Below, piece after piece: positions 22,401 to 46,800 of a stretch of 64,000 bases of DNA (positions within the stretch are counted from its first letter, which is position 1; every line of letters begins with the position of its first letter). Made by a program: the position numbers and the translations under genes. Under the pieces are notes generated by a model. That model was not told the DNA's origin. It made no database searches and was given only the letters and a program-made list of their open reading frames with translations. The stretch lies in assembly GCA_029168955.1 (NCBI GenBank), contig JAPDOI010001345.1, positions 124,001 to 188,000 on the forward strand, given 5' to 3'. The stretch is from Aplectana chamaeleonis (taxonomy: Eukaryota; Nematoda; Chromadorea; Rhabditida; Cosmocercidae).

Positions 22401-25345
22401 GATTCATTGCATCTATTTTCATGTCCGGCCAGGCCTAAAACCTTGTCTGCTCGAGATCTGTGGTACAAGCCGTGTGAGGTGGCTAGCTTCCTACGCCTCT
22501 GATGCAATGCTCTGTTCATGGCTGACAAGAAGAACAACTGAACCCGAGGAGGCCGGCCTTGCCCACTGTGGTAATCTTCAAAACCGTTTTTCGCCTCTGT
22601 GAAGGCATTGGAATTCGTTTTAAACACTGTTCTGCTTCTGAGGGCTACCTTAATAGTTTTTTATTGAATAATCAAGGACGAAGTTTATCGTGAACAGCTC
22701 GCTATTTCCTTTTCTGTGAAGAAAAACAACACGCCTGAATTGCTTTTCAGTGCCTAGTGATTTCAAATCCTTCACCACATACATCCGAAACGTTAGCCTA
22801 CGTCCAGGCAGCCGTGGCCAGATAGAACTCTGGAGCATCTTCAGAGCGCGTTGAGCAAAACGATCTGACGGTCTTTTCAAAATGAACCCAAATAAAAGGA
22901 GTCGACTCTCCGTTGCCGCGAGAGATGGCGTTGGGAGATGTTGGCACCTCTCTCGTGTCAGCGTCGATTAGGGGCGTTGATGTACGGAAAACGAATCCTG
23001 TGCTCGTGTTCAGCATCTGATGTGGCCACCCTTGGAAAGTTTTAGGGCAAGGAAACGAATAATAATTTTGGTGGAACCCTTACTGTGACCTTTTGAGAAG
23101 TAGGCTTGGACAGGAGAAACTCATAGTTTTCACCATGCGTGGCGTACTCATCCTTGCAAACTACATACTTGATTTCGCTCAACTCGGACCACAGTTTTGT
23201 GGCCTTCCCTGTGAATCCAGACGGTCTCCACATAGCTAAATCAAAAAAGGCTGTGCAAGTGCACTGTCCACCGCTGAGCACTGTCCAGATCATAGTATGA
23301 GTAAAACTTGAGTTAGCTTCAGTCTCTTAAAGGCAGTGTCCACGATAAAAACCATGTCTGATTTTTTGGTGGAGATCGGCAGCTGCGGGGCCTAGCGCAA
23401 CCCTAACGTTGAAGAAAACAAGAAAGATGAGCGCGCAACGGTCCCCTACGGCCCCAAAGTTGGGCACCCGTCAGCTCGTCACACCCCAGATGCACTTTCC
23501 ACGCCCACCGGCGTGAACAAATCAATGCTCGAGATTGTGAGATGAGCGATGGTTTCCGATTAATAGCTCCGTTCTTCCCTTCATTCCCAACTTCTCTCTT
23601 TAATCAGGTCAGCTCGCATACATCGGCTGCAAAAGACGAAAGTTACAAGCCTCGGACAATTCGTCCACCATGCTTCCCTACTCAGAAAAATGAAAACATA
23701 TTACATGTAATATAAAATGCCTGGATTAATATACATGTAATATAAATTGGCCAATGTTTATTACTTGCAAATTATCTCGACCGATGTATGTTACATGTAA
23801 TATATCGGTCCCTCGCTCGCAGGCCAAATTTCGCACGTAATATGTTTTTGATGGTGAAAACATAATACTTGTAACATAAGAGACGATTACAATATACTTG
23901 TAATACATCTGTCAATGTAAGTTACATGTGAATTATCTATACTGAAGTGAGTTACATGTAGTTTAAGTGTAACATAATTCAAATATTCTCAGCAGCTGAG
24001 GGCCCATGCTGAACACCTTCTGCAAACCTGCACAGCATACGGGCCGCCTCATACCTTAGCCATGAGCGTAGGCCCATTGGAATGACATTCGACAGGATGG
24101 TCACTCGCCCTGGCCGAGTCGTTGACCTACCGCTCCTCACGTTTTGGTTAGTGAGGAGGTTGAGAGGGAGCGACATGAGATATATTTGAAGCAAGCTTAA
24201 GCCCACTGCTTCTTGTATGAAGCTGTGTGGCCCCAGATTGCTGCTTCAGTCATGAAGCAGCGACTTTAAGCTTCTGGGATGTCCACGAGAGCTTAAAGCT
24301 TGCTGATTCGTACCTGAAGCAGTAGCCTGGAATTTGCAGCTCCAACCCTTGAAGCATCGAGCTTCTACTTGCAGCTCTAATTAAGTTACATGAAATATAA
24401 GTGTATGTTACATGTAATATAAGTGTATGTTACATGTAATATAAGTGTATGTTACATGTAATATAAGTGTAGGCTACATGCGATATAAAGGTAATATACT
24501 TGAATGTCTCAAGTATCTTACCCTTTATATTACATGTAACATGTTTTCATTTTTCTGAGTAGCTCAATTTTTGCGGGACCATAACTCCGTTCCTAGAAGG
24601 TCCTGTACGATTCCAAAAAAACATCGTTGGAATCAGCATGGTACCGTCTTCAAGATAGGCGGAAAAGCAGAATAACGACTTTCATCGTGAACACTGCCTT
24701 TAACATGGGCTGATCACTATGTTAAACTTATGAAAACAAAGACACGTTTGCCACAAGTGACAATTATAGTGCTCGGCTACTCTTGCTGTCGTCGACTAGG
24801 TATGAGTTTGTAGCTACAGGAACTAAGGCAAGCTCTAGGCCAATTATTCAAGATGAGCAAAACCAGTTTGAAGAAACAAAGCCAGCCGATTCAACGTGTT
24901 CACCATCAGGGAGCAGGTTAGCTTTTCGTCTTTATTGACTGTTGCACTTTGTGAGAGTCCCTCATTTTTCAGTACCGTCGTGGAAATGAGTGACGAAAAA
25001 GTTTCCGATCTCTATGATTGTGGGAGTACTGTTTCCGCTGCAACACCTCTAGCGGAGTCGTCGGCTTCCGTTGACTGTAGTAACGATTGCGATGAAGGGA
25101 AGGATGGCATACATCCCTGCAAAGATGAGGTACCCCGACTGATTTGTGATTTTTGTGTGAGGTTGGCTGGTAAAGTGAACTTCTTTTTGGTAAAATTCGA
25201 TTTTATTTTTGAAGGATTTCGCTTTAATGTCTTCGAAATTCAGGAAGCTGATGTTGAAGCCTCTCTCATGAAAGCGAATGAGGAGACAAATCAGCGCGAG
25301 CAGATGCAGTCATACAAGGATGCTAAGAAGGAGGAAAATATCTGA
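16330..25345 (+). CDS. Copy B of the C2H2/FAR1-like zinc-finger family (eight exons, open to stop)
   Basis: Exons 16330-16417, 16476-16928, 17006-17106, 18243-18315, 18367-18671, 24800-24916, 24973-25174 and 25244-25345 join in phase into 479 codons plus TGA. First FAR1-like domain is degraded: the CSSF cysteine is replaced (FKFSR), though the two histidines (HHVRH) remain. C2H2 finger CPVC...HCRSRH is intact, as is the second FAR1-like domain (CYKC, CTSFM, KHTGH). A CxxC segment (ICDFC) and a charged helix end the protein. No 5' exons or ATG-bearing first exon were found before 16330; phase allows continuation from copy A. Introns hold a 1-kb TIR element, two TTAA-flanked elements and a LINE. 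Likely a nuclear DNA-binding protein, by inference from domains. Confidence 0.65.
16476..16928 (+). CDS. Copy B exon: linker and C2H2 finger
   Basis: 453 nt, ttcag acceptor, gtatga donor, 151 codons. SHHVRHDLDDPTLFSPS aligns with LRHVGHDLDPTLLPS of gene C. Linker is about 40 residues longer than in A and C. Finger: C-x2-C-x12-H-x4-H. Confidence 0.75.
17006..17106 (+). CDS. Copy B exon: FAR1 domain 2, first cysteine
   Basis: 101 nt from AWKEETESSSGTCW to CYKCSW, then gtgatt. Same phase as the other copies. Confidence 0.8.
17146..18172. mobile_element. 1.03-kb TIR element in intron of copy B
   Basis: Left end TAGTGCGTCGGCACAATAGC and right end its near complement (…AACGCTATTGTGCGACGTACTA), about 30 bp. 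An internal inverted gttagtactcc pair lies at 18121-18150. No transposase is recognisable in the interior. Confidence 0.7.
18243..18315 (+). CDS. Copy B exon: FAR1 domain 2, second cysteine
   Basis: 73 nt between ttcag and gtaagt; ends WTCTSFMQ. Confidence 0.8.
18367..18671 (+). CDS. Copy B exon: FAR1 domain 2 HxxH and tail
   Basis: 305 nt. KFIANDGSILVKFCTKHTGH at the start, then a helical tail with EYIRIQFPDPCDPFHWV. Phase 2 donor gtaagc. Confidence 0.85.
18672..19428. other. Intron sequence of copy B, no supported exon
   Basis: An open stretch at 18964-19212 has cysteine pairs (CLCNVC) but no splice phase or homology that ties it to the family. I leave it unannotated. Confidence 0.4.
19605..19826. 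repeat. Inverted repeat next to the LINE 5' end
   Basis: Arms 19605-19670 and 19764-19826 are complementary (CTCTATCACTGCCA, ACCTGCGATCATC). Just downstream, 19849-19878 is a perfect 30-bp palindrome around TTGGATCCAA. Confidence 0.75.
19778..21010 (+). CDS. LINE copy B ORF: 2A-like motif, PHD finger, AP endonuclease
   Basis: Open for 410 codons, but the first 44 or so residues probably precede the true start (MET at about residue 44). Residues 64-86 form a hydrophobic run followed by GVERNPGP (NPGP at 20024-20035), resembling 2A ribosome-skipping peptides. A PHD-like Cys4-His-Cys3 finger follows (CCHC...CGGC...HLKC...CMSC, residues 93-140). The endonuclease has NINGLRAK, LLQETKLR, AGDFNAH, SPDITFVS and SEHVP motifs, so catalytic residues look present. 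The frame is lost at the linker before RT. Confidence 0.85.
   Translation: MIAGRSLAVIEPCKCRPQQLNRWLNILDPRCSTYAWWICGVDVMETHQTDINHSMWSFSYWECSWLAATLLCILLLRAGVERNPGPRSKAPRYPCCHCGLSAQHASIQCGGCLGWVHLKCSGLSSYDDYTHAYCCMSCSVNPPRVPQHSLCIYQLNINGLRAKIAELTVYIDRTQPDVILLQETKLRPSSPSLPRLPGYLSYHVPRTSHGGGVSIFVKSSIPSYLINLPTDDVVECLGVHIVLQSGPIDIVNVYIPPSTSCPNAFDPSNYLHTVHTALSSSSVVMAGDFNAHSPSWFSPLEPDNRGELIELFADDCDLVPINEDSPTRLPAVGRPSSPDITFVSSSLAISCNWSTDVVLASEHVPIITSLDLSLNSLLAPFSGSRCKSYSNYRKANWDLFKEVLLSQAAD
19870..22540 (+). mobile_element. APE-type LINE copy B, internally deleted
   Basis: The 5' ORF (19778-21010) is followed by linker and RT start (21116-21673, ending near GPDGISAVHLKHLPD). The sequence then jumps at about 21665 to the region after RT (PSLRFHENARIR onward, 21670-22502), so the RT palm with its catalytic Asp pair is missing. 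The C-terminal knuckle CPDC...H...C and the final ...VASFLRL are present. A short aagaagaac tail follows. Non-autonomous relic of a subfamily distinct from copies A, C, D and E. Confidence 0.85.
22698..23326. other. Intron of copy B, nothing recognised
   Basis: No family exon, LINE or TIR found between the two TTAA-flanked elements. Confidence 0.4.
23678..24562. repeat. Foldback element packed with ttacatgtaa palindromes, copy 2
   Basis: TIRs CTACTCAGAAAAATGAAAAC and complement. Flanks carry TTACATGTAATAT words; centre 23979-24370 is unique. Same ends and style as 14266-14970. Confidence 0.8.
24385..24475 (+). repeat. Short tandem repeat, about 22-bp unit
   Basis: About four head-to-tail copies of GTATGTTACATGTAATATAA, each containing the palindrome TTACATGTAA. 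Part of the right flank of the foldback. Confidence 0.85.
24800..24916 (+). CDS. Copy B exon 8 (cassette before the CxxC exon)
   Basis: 117 nt between gtcgactag and gttagc; one joining base, 38 codons, ends phase 2. Low-complexity acidic/polar residues. Phase-equivalent to gene D 49108-49197; gene C reads through in frame without it. Supported by phase and position, not by sequence identity. Confidence 0.5.
24973..25174 (+). CDS. Copy B exon: acidic linker with CxxC
   Basis: 202 nt after tttcag. YDCGSTVSAATPLAES matches YDCDSAVSATTLLAES of gene C. Ends ICDFCVRLAGK in phase 0 before gtgaac. Confidence 0.75.
25244..25345 (+). CDS. Copy B last exon: charged helix and stop
   Basis: 102 nt after attcag, 33 codons plus TGA. 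Glu/Lys/Gln-rich heptad-like sequence equivalent to the coiled-coil ends of C and D. Confidence 0.75.
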   Translation, partial: EADVEASLMKANEETNQREQMQSYKDAKKEENI

Positions 25346-25448
25346 GATGGACAGTGATTCGAAGGGACAGTGCCTTACTACTGTGTTTTGTTTTTTTTAT
25401 GGGTATTTCGAACTAGAGGTGATCTCTTGCAATTATTGCCTGTGTTGC

Positions 25449-26057
25449 TTCAAAGGCATCGTACGCGATGAAAACTATATTTGGGTTTTCGATGTTTTCG
25501 TGTTTTTAGGTCTCTTTAGTAACTAAAGGCTGCAAAATGCCCCCTCAAAATGCAACCTTTTACAAAAAACCTATTTTAAGAAAGTTCAAAACAAATTTGA
25601 AGTTCGCGCCGACATCAACCTGGGATAGTTGCGCGGTGAACGCAAGGAACAGTTTCACGATTTGTTCCTTGGCACAGCGTTAGGAACTTTCGGTTTCCTA
25701 CCTCATATACAACCATTTGAACGAAATTAAATTATGTCACCAACCTGCTGCGTCCATTGCTGTCAGCTGCTTCCGATTGATGCCGAATGCGAAATCGACT
25801 GGCGTGTGCATTACGCCCTACGACGCGTCAAGGCACGCCCGCCGGCAGTTACCACGGAGTTCTGTTCCTTGTAACCACGGATCGACCCCAAGGCCGACCC
25901 CCAAACCCAGGAAGCGAGGTAAGCATTTTGAGGTAAGCAAGTCTCATTCAGAGACGATTTTGAAACTCGTCACTTACTGAGTGACATTGTCATGACCCAC
26001 TAGTCCGACTGAACGCAAAATCTAGAGTTCGGTTTTCATCGTGTGCGATGCCTTTAA
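25449..26057. mobile_element. TTAA-type TIR element, second family
   Basis: TIRs AAAGGCATCGTACGCGATGA (left) and complement ending at 26057. A relative with the same ends is 62202-62674. The open stretch 25717-25980 inside is not recognised. Confidence 0.7.
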
Positions 26058-26516
26058 AGGCAGTGTTCACGATGATCATCCTCGTTGACATTCCACTGTA
26101 AAATGATAGGGGAGAAGGATCCTAGGCTCAAAGTGCCAAAGGAACGGTGGAAAACGAGCCAGGAGTGGCAAAATAACGGCTGCAAAGAAGCGTTTTGGTG
26201 CCCCAGACACGCCCCGTGCCCCAGATCCGCCCCTCGAAAGGAACAAATGAAGACTCAGATTATAGGAATGATCAAGTGAAGGAAGTGCTGATAAGTGAGC
26301 TGTTTGCTTCATTGCACTGATAGGTATAAGCCTTCTAGCGGTCAATTCCTCCACTCTCAAAAATCAACGTAAACAAAGAAAGGCAGTGTTCTGTGTTTTG
26401 GCTCAAAAACGCGTCTTTCGTGTCCTTTTTAAGCATGCCTCGCTATATAGGGCACCAGACCTTCCGTAAACCGTGGAGATATCGGAAGTGAAATTTATCG
26501 TGAACACTGCTTTTAA
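26054..26516. mobile_element. TTAA-flanked TIR element, first family, short copy
   Basis: TTAA at 26054-26057, AGGCAGTGTTCACGAT, then ATCGTGAACACTGC and TTAA at 26513-26516. It abuts the previous element, sharing the TTAA. Confidence 0.75.
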
Positions 26517-26740
26517 ATACCTCCTCACTCAGTCGCCGCATTCAATGCGTGTCGAATATGCATTCAACTCCAAGGCAAAGCGGTTACGAGAACAGTCAGG
26601 GAATGTGATGCTAGGGAAGCACGTGCTCCTATCATGCTCCAAATCGGAACACGTGCTCCAACAAGTAAAACGTTAAATGCATGCATGATACTTTTTCAAC
26701 TCGATGAGAGGCGATTCTCAAAAAAGGAAAGCTTACGGCG

Positions 26741-26935
26741 CACTCCTGGGGAGAGGCTCAGATGTCGGTAGCGTCGTCGGCTCAGTTACCCAAGTTTGCG
26801 GTACTTGGCTCGTCCAGCCGCTGGAAACATCGTTCAACTGCTCCCAGATGGTGCTCGACAAGCTTGCCGAGCCGCCGTTCGGTAAGCCAGCCGCGTCGCG
26901 GGTCACTGTACTGTTACTATAGCGCTGGACTACCT
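26741..26935 (+). repeat. Interspersed SINE-like segment
   Basis: The core tcagttacccaagtttgcgg followed by tacttggctc recurs at 47090-47150 and inverted at 14525-14600. The phrase GGTTCAATTACCC in the copies recalls a pol III B box, but no complete tRNA-like head is visible. Confidence 0.55.
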
Positions 26936-27600
26936 TGCGGCATATGCCCCTTCGTTGAAAGTTTGCAGCACGTGAGGCTGTATGGAGCACGTGCCTCTGC
27001 GATAGAGCCTTTCGATGCGTGGGGTACTCGAATTGAATGCATACTTGATACGCATTGAATACGGCTATTTTCTGAGTTTGTCATTTTGTTGAGGTTGACC
27101 GTATAAGCATCATGCACCACAGTTTTAAGTTGATGCTCGTCGTAGTAAGGTCCTTAAAGGAGCCTGTATATAGCTGATTGACTGATGTCAGTTACGGACT
27201 AGGGAATCACAACTGGTCGCAAACGTTATAGGTTAAGAGTTTATTGCTTGATATGTCGCATTTGTGTTGCCATAGCTGTTTTTCCTTTCACCATTTCGTT
27301 GAAATTGATCGAAATAAACCATACTTGCCTCAAATGGAGTTGTGTCCGTATAAGGTGTTGTTTAAAACCTCTATATATCTTGTTTAGCTGGTCACAGTTC
27401 CTAATTTGCTGTCCATTGTGACAGATTGTGGCAGGGCGGTGTACTCCTCATTCCGAAAGAGAGTTAAGGCACAGCTGGTGTTAACCTTCCGCGATAACTC
27501 ATGTAACATGTGCTCTCGAACTAGCTGTTTATCCTCAATTGTGAACTTGCCTGCGGAATGAAGTGTGCATATGGTCTGCAGAATTTTTTTTAGTGGAAAA
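26936..27600. other. No gene seen
   Basis: Region upstream of gene C. No family exon or repeat recognised apart from an acgtg-rich patch at 26969-27000. Confidence 0.4.
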
Positions 27601-27610
27601 AATCTGCTAT

Positions 27611-27657
27611 TTCTTCCAGCAGCTCTGTTAAAAAATCACTGTTCGGCAGCCTTCGGA
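27611..27657 (+). promoter_or_regulatory. Conserved acceptor and 38-nt leader before the gene C start
   Basis: ttcttccag ends at 27619, exactly 38 nt before the ATG at 27658. Gene D (43803 to 43842) and pseudogene E (52502 to 52541) have the same 38-nt spacing. Either a spliced-leader trans-splice acceptor or the end of a 5' UTR intron. Confidence 0.55.
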
Positions 27658-42484
<14,827 letters not shown>

Positions 42485-43789
42485 ACTACTATTTTCTGAC
42501 AACACCTCTTCACTCATAACATTCTCAGTCTTGTATGTATATTCTTCTAACGTTCAAGTCGCGTTTATACTTCTCGACTCAATAGAATCGCGCCTATCAG
42601 TCAACAATTTGATTGTTGCATCGCTAAGTCGCTCGTACGACCGTGGTGTGGGGCTCGCGTCGTGCTGTCGCTGTGCAAGAATTGGCGACGGGACTATAAG
42701 CTACGCCATAATTGCGCTAAGCAGCCAGTTAAGGCCCTTCACAGTTCGCCGCACGATGTCGTTAGACACGGTATAGGATAGGGCTCCCACATCGTTTACT
42801 GCCGCAGTTCGACGCCGAATGACCAACGTCGCAACGCCGCGTTCAACGTCTGCGCGAAGATTCTCCGTTGATGGTAGTGTGATCGGTTTTATTGTTAGCT
42901 TTATCACAGACCTGGTGGGCGTCGCGCTTGACGTCGTATAGCATTGCCCGACGTCGGGCGGCAAAATAACTGTGAAAGGGGTTCAAGGCAGGACCATCGA
43001 CAGAGTCGCGTTTGGCAATTGACCGGTTTTTGTTTAGCGCACGCGTCACGTTTGTGCTAAACCGTGACGAGCGACGCTGTCGGGTGAGATTTCGCCTGCG
43101 ACGATTTGCGGCGACGAGAAGTATAAACGGGGTCTTGCCGCTCTTGTCTGAGGCTGCCAACTATTATGAGCCGTGTGAATTTTACGTTGGTGCGGCACTC
43201 GAGCAGTTGTTGAACGCGTAAAGTTGGAAGCGTCCGAACATAAACTCGCCTCGGACCTGTAGATTGCTTCATCCGCAGATCTTCTGCGCACTGAGAGAGC
43301 GCATGTAATTCTAAGATGCTTGTGCATCCGATCTCTCAAATATTTTTGTGTAATTCTGTCACCTCTCAAGTCGGGTATTCGAATTTGCCTTGTGGTCTCT
43401 ACTTTTTTCACTGTACATTCGCGTTGGAAATTCTAGTCCCACTCTCCTAGGACTGCGGCTGGATCAAACTGCACGCACAAAAGCGCTTTCGGCTGATACA
43501 GCTGATCACAATCGACAGCCGCCGGCCAATAGCGCAGCAAGAGCTGTCGATTCGTGATTAGCTGTGGCAGTTGAGCGCGTCGCGTTTGCGCGTTTTGCTC
43601 TGAGAGGAGGACTAGAAAGTCCGAAGCGACTGTGTGTTGCCTAAGATGTTGTGCTCTTTTTTAAGACTTCGCTGAAGTTCATAAGAATGAATCTTTTCGA
43701 ACACAATTTTTAGTGTAACTTAGGCAGTGTGAGGTCCGTCGAGAAGCCTTGATATATCGATTGCACCATTATTGTGTCTAACAGGCCTT
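42485..43789. other. Intergenic C to D
   Basis: Contains CGACG-rich stretches and a segment (43370-43430, tattcgaatttgccttgtgg) duplicated upstream of pseudogene E at 52275-52320. No gene seen. Confidence 0.5.
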
Positions 43790-43841
43790 TATTTCGTTTG
43801 CAGAGTTTGATTTGAGGCGTCCATACTTCTCGGTGCTTTCA
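43790..43841 (+). promoter_or_regulatory. Conserved acceptor and 38-nt leader before the gene D start
   Basis: atttcgtttgcag ends at 43803; leader 43804-43841. The leader shares gaggcgtcc with the one in pseudogene E. Candidate trans-splice acceptor. Confidence 0.55.
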
Positions 43842-43886
43842 ATGGAGGAGGACCTTAAGTTGGGCATCCCTACGAATTCACGGAAG
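43842..43886 (+). CDS. Gene D exon 1
   Basis: 45 nt, MEEDLKLGIPTNSRK, donor gtcggg. Matches MAEDLKLG of copy E. Confidence 0.8.
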
Positions 43887-46800
43887 GTCGGGTTCCTTTT
43901 TTTCTGAGCTTAATCTTCTTAGTTCGTTTTTTTCATAGTTGATAACGGAGGCCAAAAATTTCTTTGCAGAATAAGAATGGGACAATTATGTTCTCCAATG
44001 TTGCGAAGATGCATCAAGGTGCAAAGCCAGTGTCAACGAATGAGCTGAAGAGATTCAAAAAGTCCAGATTTCATACTCGACGATGTCGTCATTGTGGCGA
44101 AAGGACTACTATCGTTGGGATGATCAAGCATCTACGAGACGAGCATGGAGTGGGAGACAGCGAAGAAGTCCAGGTCATTCCTGAGCCCTCAAGACCGACG
44201 ACTCCGGTGGGTTACGCTTTCCTGCTCATTCAAGTAGAATGCTTTCCGAGCCGCGTAGTAGTTGAGCTCGTTATCCCAGGCTGCGGGTCGGCTCCTGTTG
44301 CTATCCAAACCACATCTGCTTCTTTTTCGGTCTTTGCTGTTGCTGTCCGGGCTCATCTAGTTTGCCCGAGCAGCAACAGCAGTGGTCTGGAGATTGAGAG
44401 CATGAGCCGAAAGGTCAGGCGGCCCCTTTTCGTGCTCGGTGTGGCTAGGGGCCAATAATCGCAGTCCGTTCTAAAGATTAGTATATCTACGTCCTTAGCT
44501 GGAGGCATTTGAGCCACCTGAGGCAATTCTCGTGCTCCTTCGTGATGGAAGCAATCCCTTTGTAGCGTGCCGAGCAACACCTTGCTGCGTGGCTTTGGGT
44601 TCCTCTCAATGCCAGCTCGTAGTAGTAGAATACGAAGGAGTGCGGCAGCTTCCTCGTGGAGCTGTTGATGTCCGTTTGATGAGCCTCCTTGATGTTGGAA
44701 GTTGACTCCACAGATCCGCCACCCTTAGGTTGATCATCTCAGATCCATTGTATGTACTGACTACTGCGGAGATGAACAAATACCTTAGCAGTCTGGCCAA
44801 ATTCTTTGAATCAAGGCGGTTAAAGGTATCTCCTACCAAGTCCAGCGTTACACTGTGCACTACTGCTACGGCCGAGCACAAACTGCATCCCAAGGCTCTC
44901 TGGGAATGAAATCTGCTGTCCTTATCTAAGCACCCTCGTCTACTTGGTGTGTTCCTGGACCCTTCATTGCGTTTTCATGAAAATTCGCGAATTCGAGCTG
45001 CTGCGGCAATCGCGCGTAATAACATACTCCGCGCTCTGGCAGACACTACATGGGGTAGCTCAAAGGAAGTTTTGCGTGCCACCTACATGGCGATGATACA
45101 GCCCGTTCTGAAATATGGAACCCCGTTTTTGTCAAGACACTTGTCGTCGAGTATTGTAGTCTACGAGTAGATTGGCGACTATATGTGTTTGGCTGTGCGG
45201 CGATTGCGCCACCACCGTCCGGCGAGTTTTCTGGCGAACCACGCGGCTGGCATGCGTGTCGAGCGGCCGTCGCGTGGGCCGCTCTCGGACGAGTGTTCAA
45301 ACGGCTGCCGGCCCCTCGGCTGCAGAGTCGATTGATCGACGCAGTTGTCCTGCTGCCAGCCGCTGCTGGTTCCGCTCCTAGTCATTGGTTGCGAGGTGAG
45401 GCTTGTTGTCGTTTTGCATGCTCGTCGTGTCAAGAGACCGTCGCGACCTACGCGACGGTATCATGACACGCACGCCGGCCGAATGGTGCGCCAGTCTCAG
45501 TCGGACACTCTTTATGTAGGCTAGCCTCTGTATCGGAGGGCATTAGATGTAATATGTTTTTATTTGCAGGCAGTACTAGCACCACCTCCCCCTCCAACAG
45601 TTCCTTCTGGGACTATGTCACAGACGAGTAAGATCAGACAGTGTCGGTTTTGCGGATTGTGGATGCCATGCGAAAAGCTGCTTAATCATTTGCCTAAGAA
45701 GCACGGCGAGGAGGGTCGTGTGGAAGTGCAGGATTTGTGGCCGCCCGCTTGCGACTCCTACCTATGTAATGTGAATTTATGTAGTCTAACAGAGTACGTG
45801 GAGCACAACAAGTTGGTACACATATTTGCGGCTAAGTCGAGTATTAGCGCCGTGAAGAGAGAGGTAGGTGTCACAGTGGGCATAGTTGATTGTTGCAGAA
45901 TTACGCTGTTGGTTTTTGCAGGCGACTCCTGGGACTAACCAGAATGTTGTGGCAGAATCGATTCTGAATGAAGCGCCTGATAAGATTCCGGGAACGAAAG
46001 TCAACAAGCGTGTGAGACAGGGACGTCCACCAAATTCTATCGAACAATCAGCGCAGAAATGTGCTCGTGTCACTGCGAACTGCCCCATATGTGAAGTTGA
46101 GTTGTACAGTAGGGAAGAAGTTGTCGAGCACTGTCAAGAACGTCATGGTGACAAGGATTGCGTGGTGCAGACACGACCCTTCAGAGACGAAATGGAATTT
46201 GAGGTGAGATCAGCAAACACTATTGACTTTGGAACTTCACAGCTTATATGGGCACCACAGCGAAGCTACAGCAAGTGCTTCCCATGTGGCGTGAACAGTG
46301 ATTGAATGATTATCCTTTATAGGCCTGGAAGGAGAAAACTGAGAAGGAAACGTGCACATTTTGGAAGTTATCCAAGACACAACAAATGACGACTCATAAG
46401 GCGGTTTTTTACGGCTGTGCTAGGTAATGTTGTGTGTACTAGAGTGTAACGCGATTCCTGCATTGAAAAATCTAAAGAGTGAGGATTTCGAAATCATTCA
46501 ATGTAATAGTAAGTTTGAGAAGCTTGTGGCAAGTTGTCGAAGCAATCATCATACGGGTTTGTAAGGGTCCACACCCAGGGTTCCGATAACTGGCCAACCA
46601 TGGCAGTTGAACTCCAACTTTCAATAGTGAAGCCAAAATAACTCATATTTGAGGTTATCGATCACTGGCAATAAGAAAAACGACAATATTAGAAATGATA
46701 GTCATAACAACGCCATTTGTATGAATAGCAGCAGAATCGGTGAGAAAACAGTATCCAGTTTGAGCAGTCAAAAGCTGGAGCCTCCATGACAACGAACGGA

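Larger units (their letters stand above)
19429..22697. mobile_element. TTAA-flanked TIR element interrupted by LINE copy B
   Basis: Left arm 19429-19596 (TTAAAGGCACTGTTCCCGAT at the end) and right arm 22541-22697 are reverse complements, through AGCCCTCAGAAGCAGAACA and GAGGCGAAAAACGG. They belong to the same family as 23327-24703 and 26054-26516. The LINE and a smaller inverted repeat lie between the arms. Confidence 0.75.
23327..24703. mobile_element. 1.38-kb TTAA-flanked TIR element with a nested foldback
   Basis: TTAA at 23327-23330 precedes AGGCAGTGTCCACGAT; ATCGTGAACACTGCCT precedes TTAA at 24700-24703. The interior holds the palindromic foldback 23678-24562. TTAA duplications are typical of piggyBac-type insertion; that class is inferred, as no transposase is present. 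Confidence 0.75.

Noticed and set aside
24385..24475. Regular repeats as a CRISPR array
   Set aside because: Head-to-tail units with no variable spacers, in a eukaryotic foldback element.
42640..43420. Several Arg-rich ORFs on both strands
   Set aside because: CGACG-rich sequence gives Arg/Thr-rich readings in all frames; no domain.
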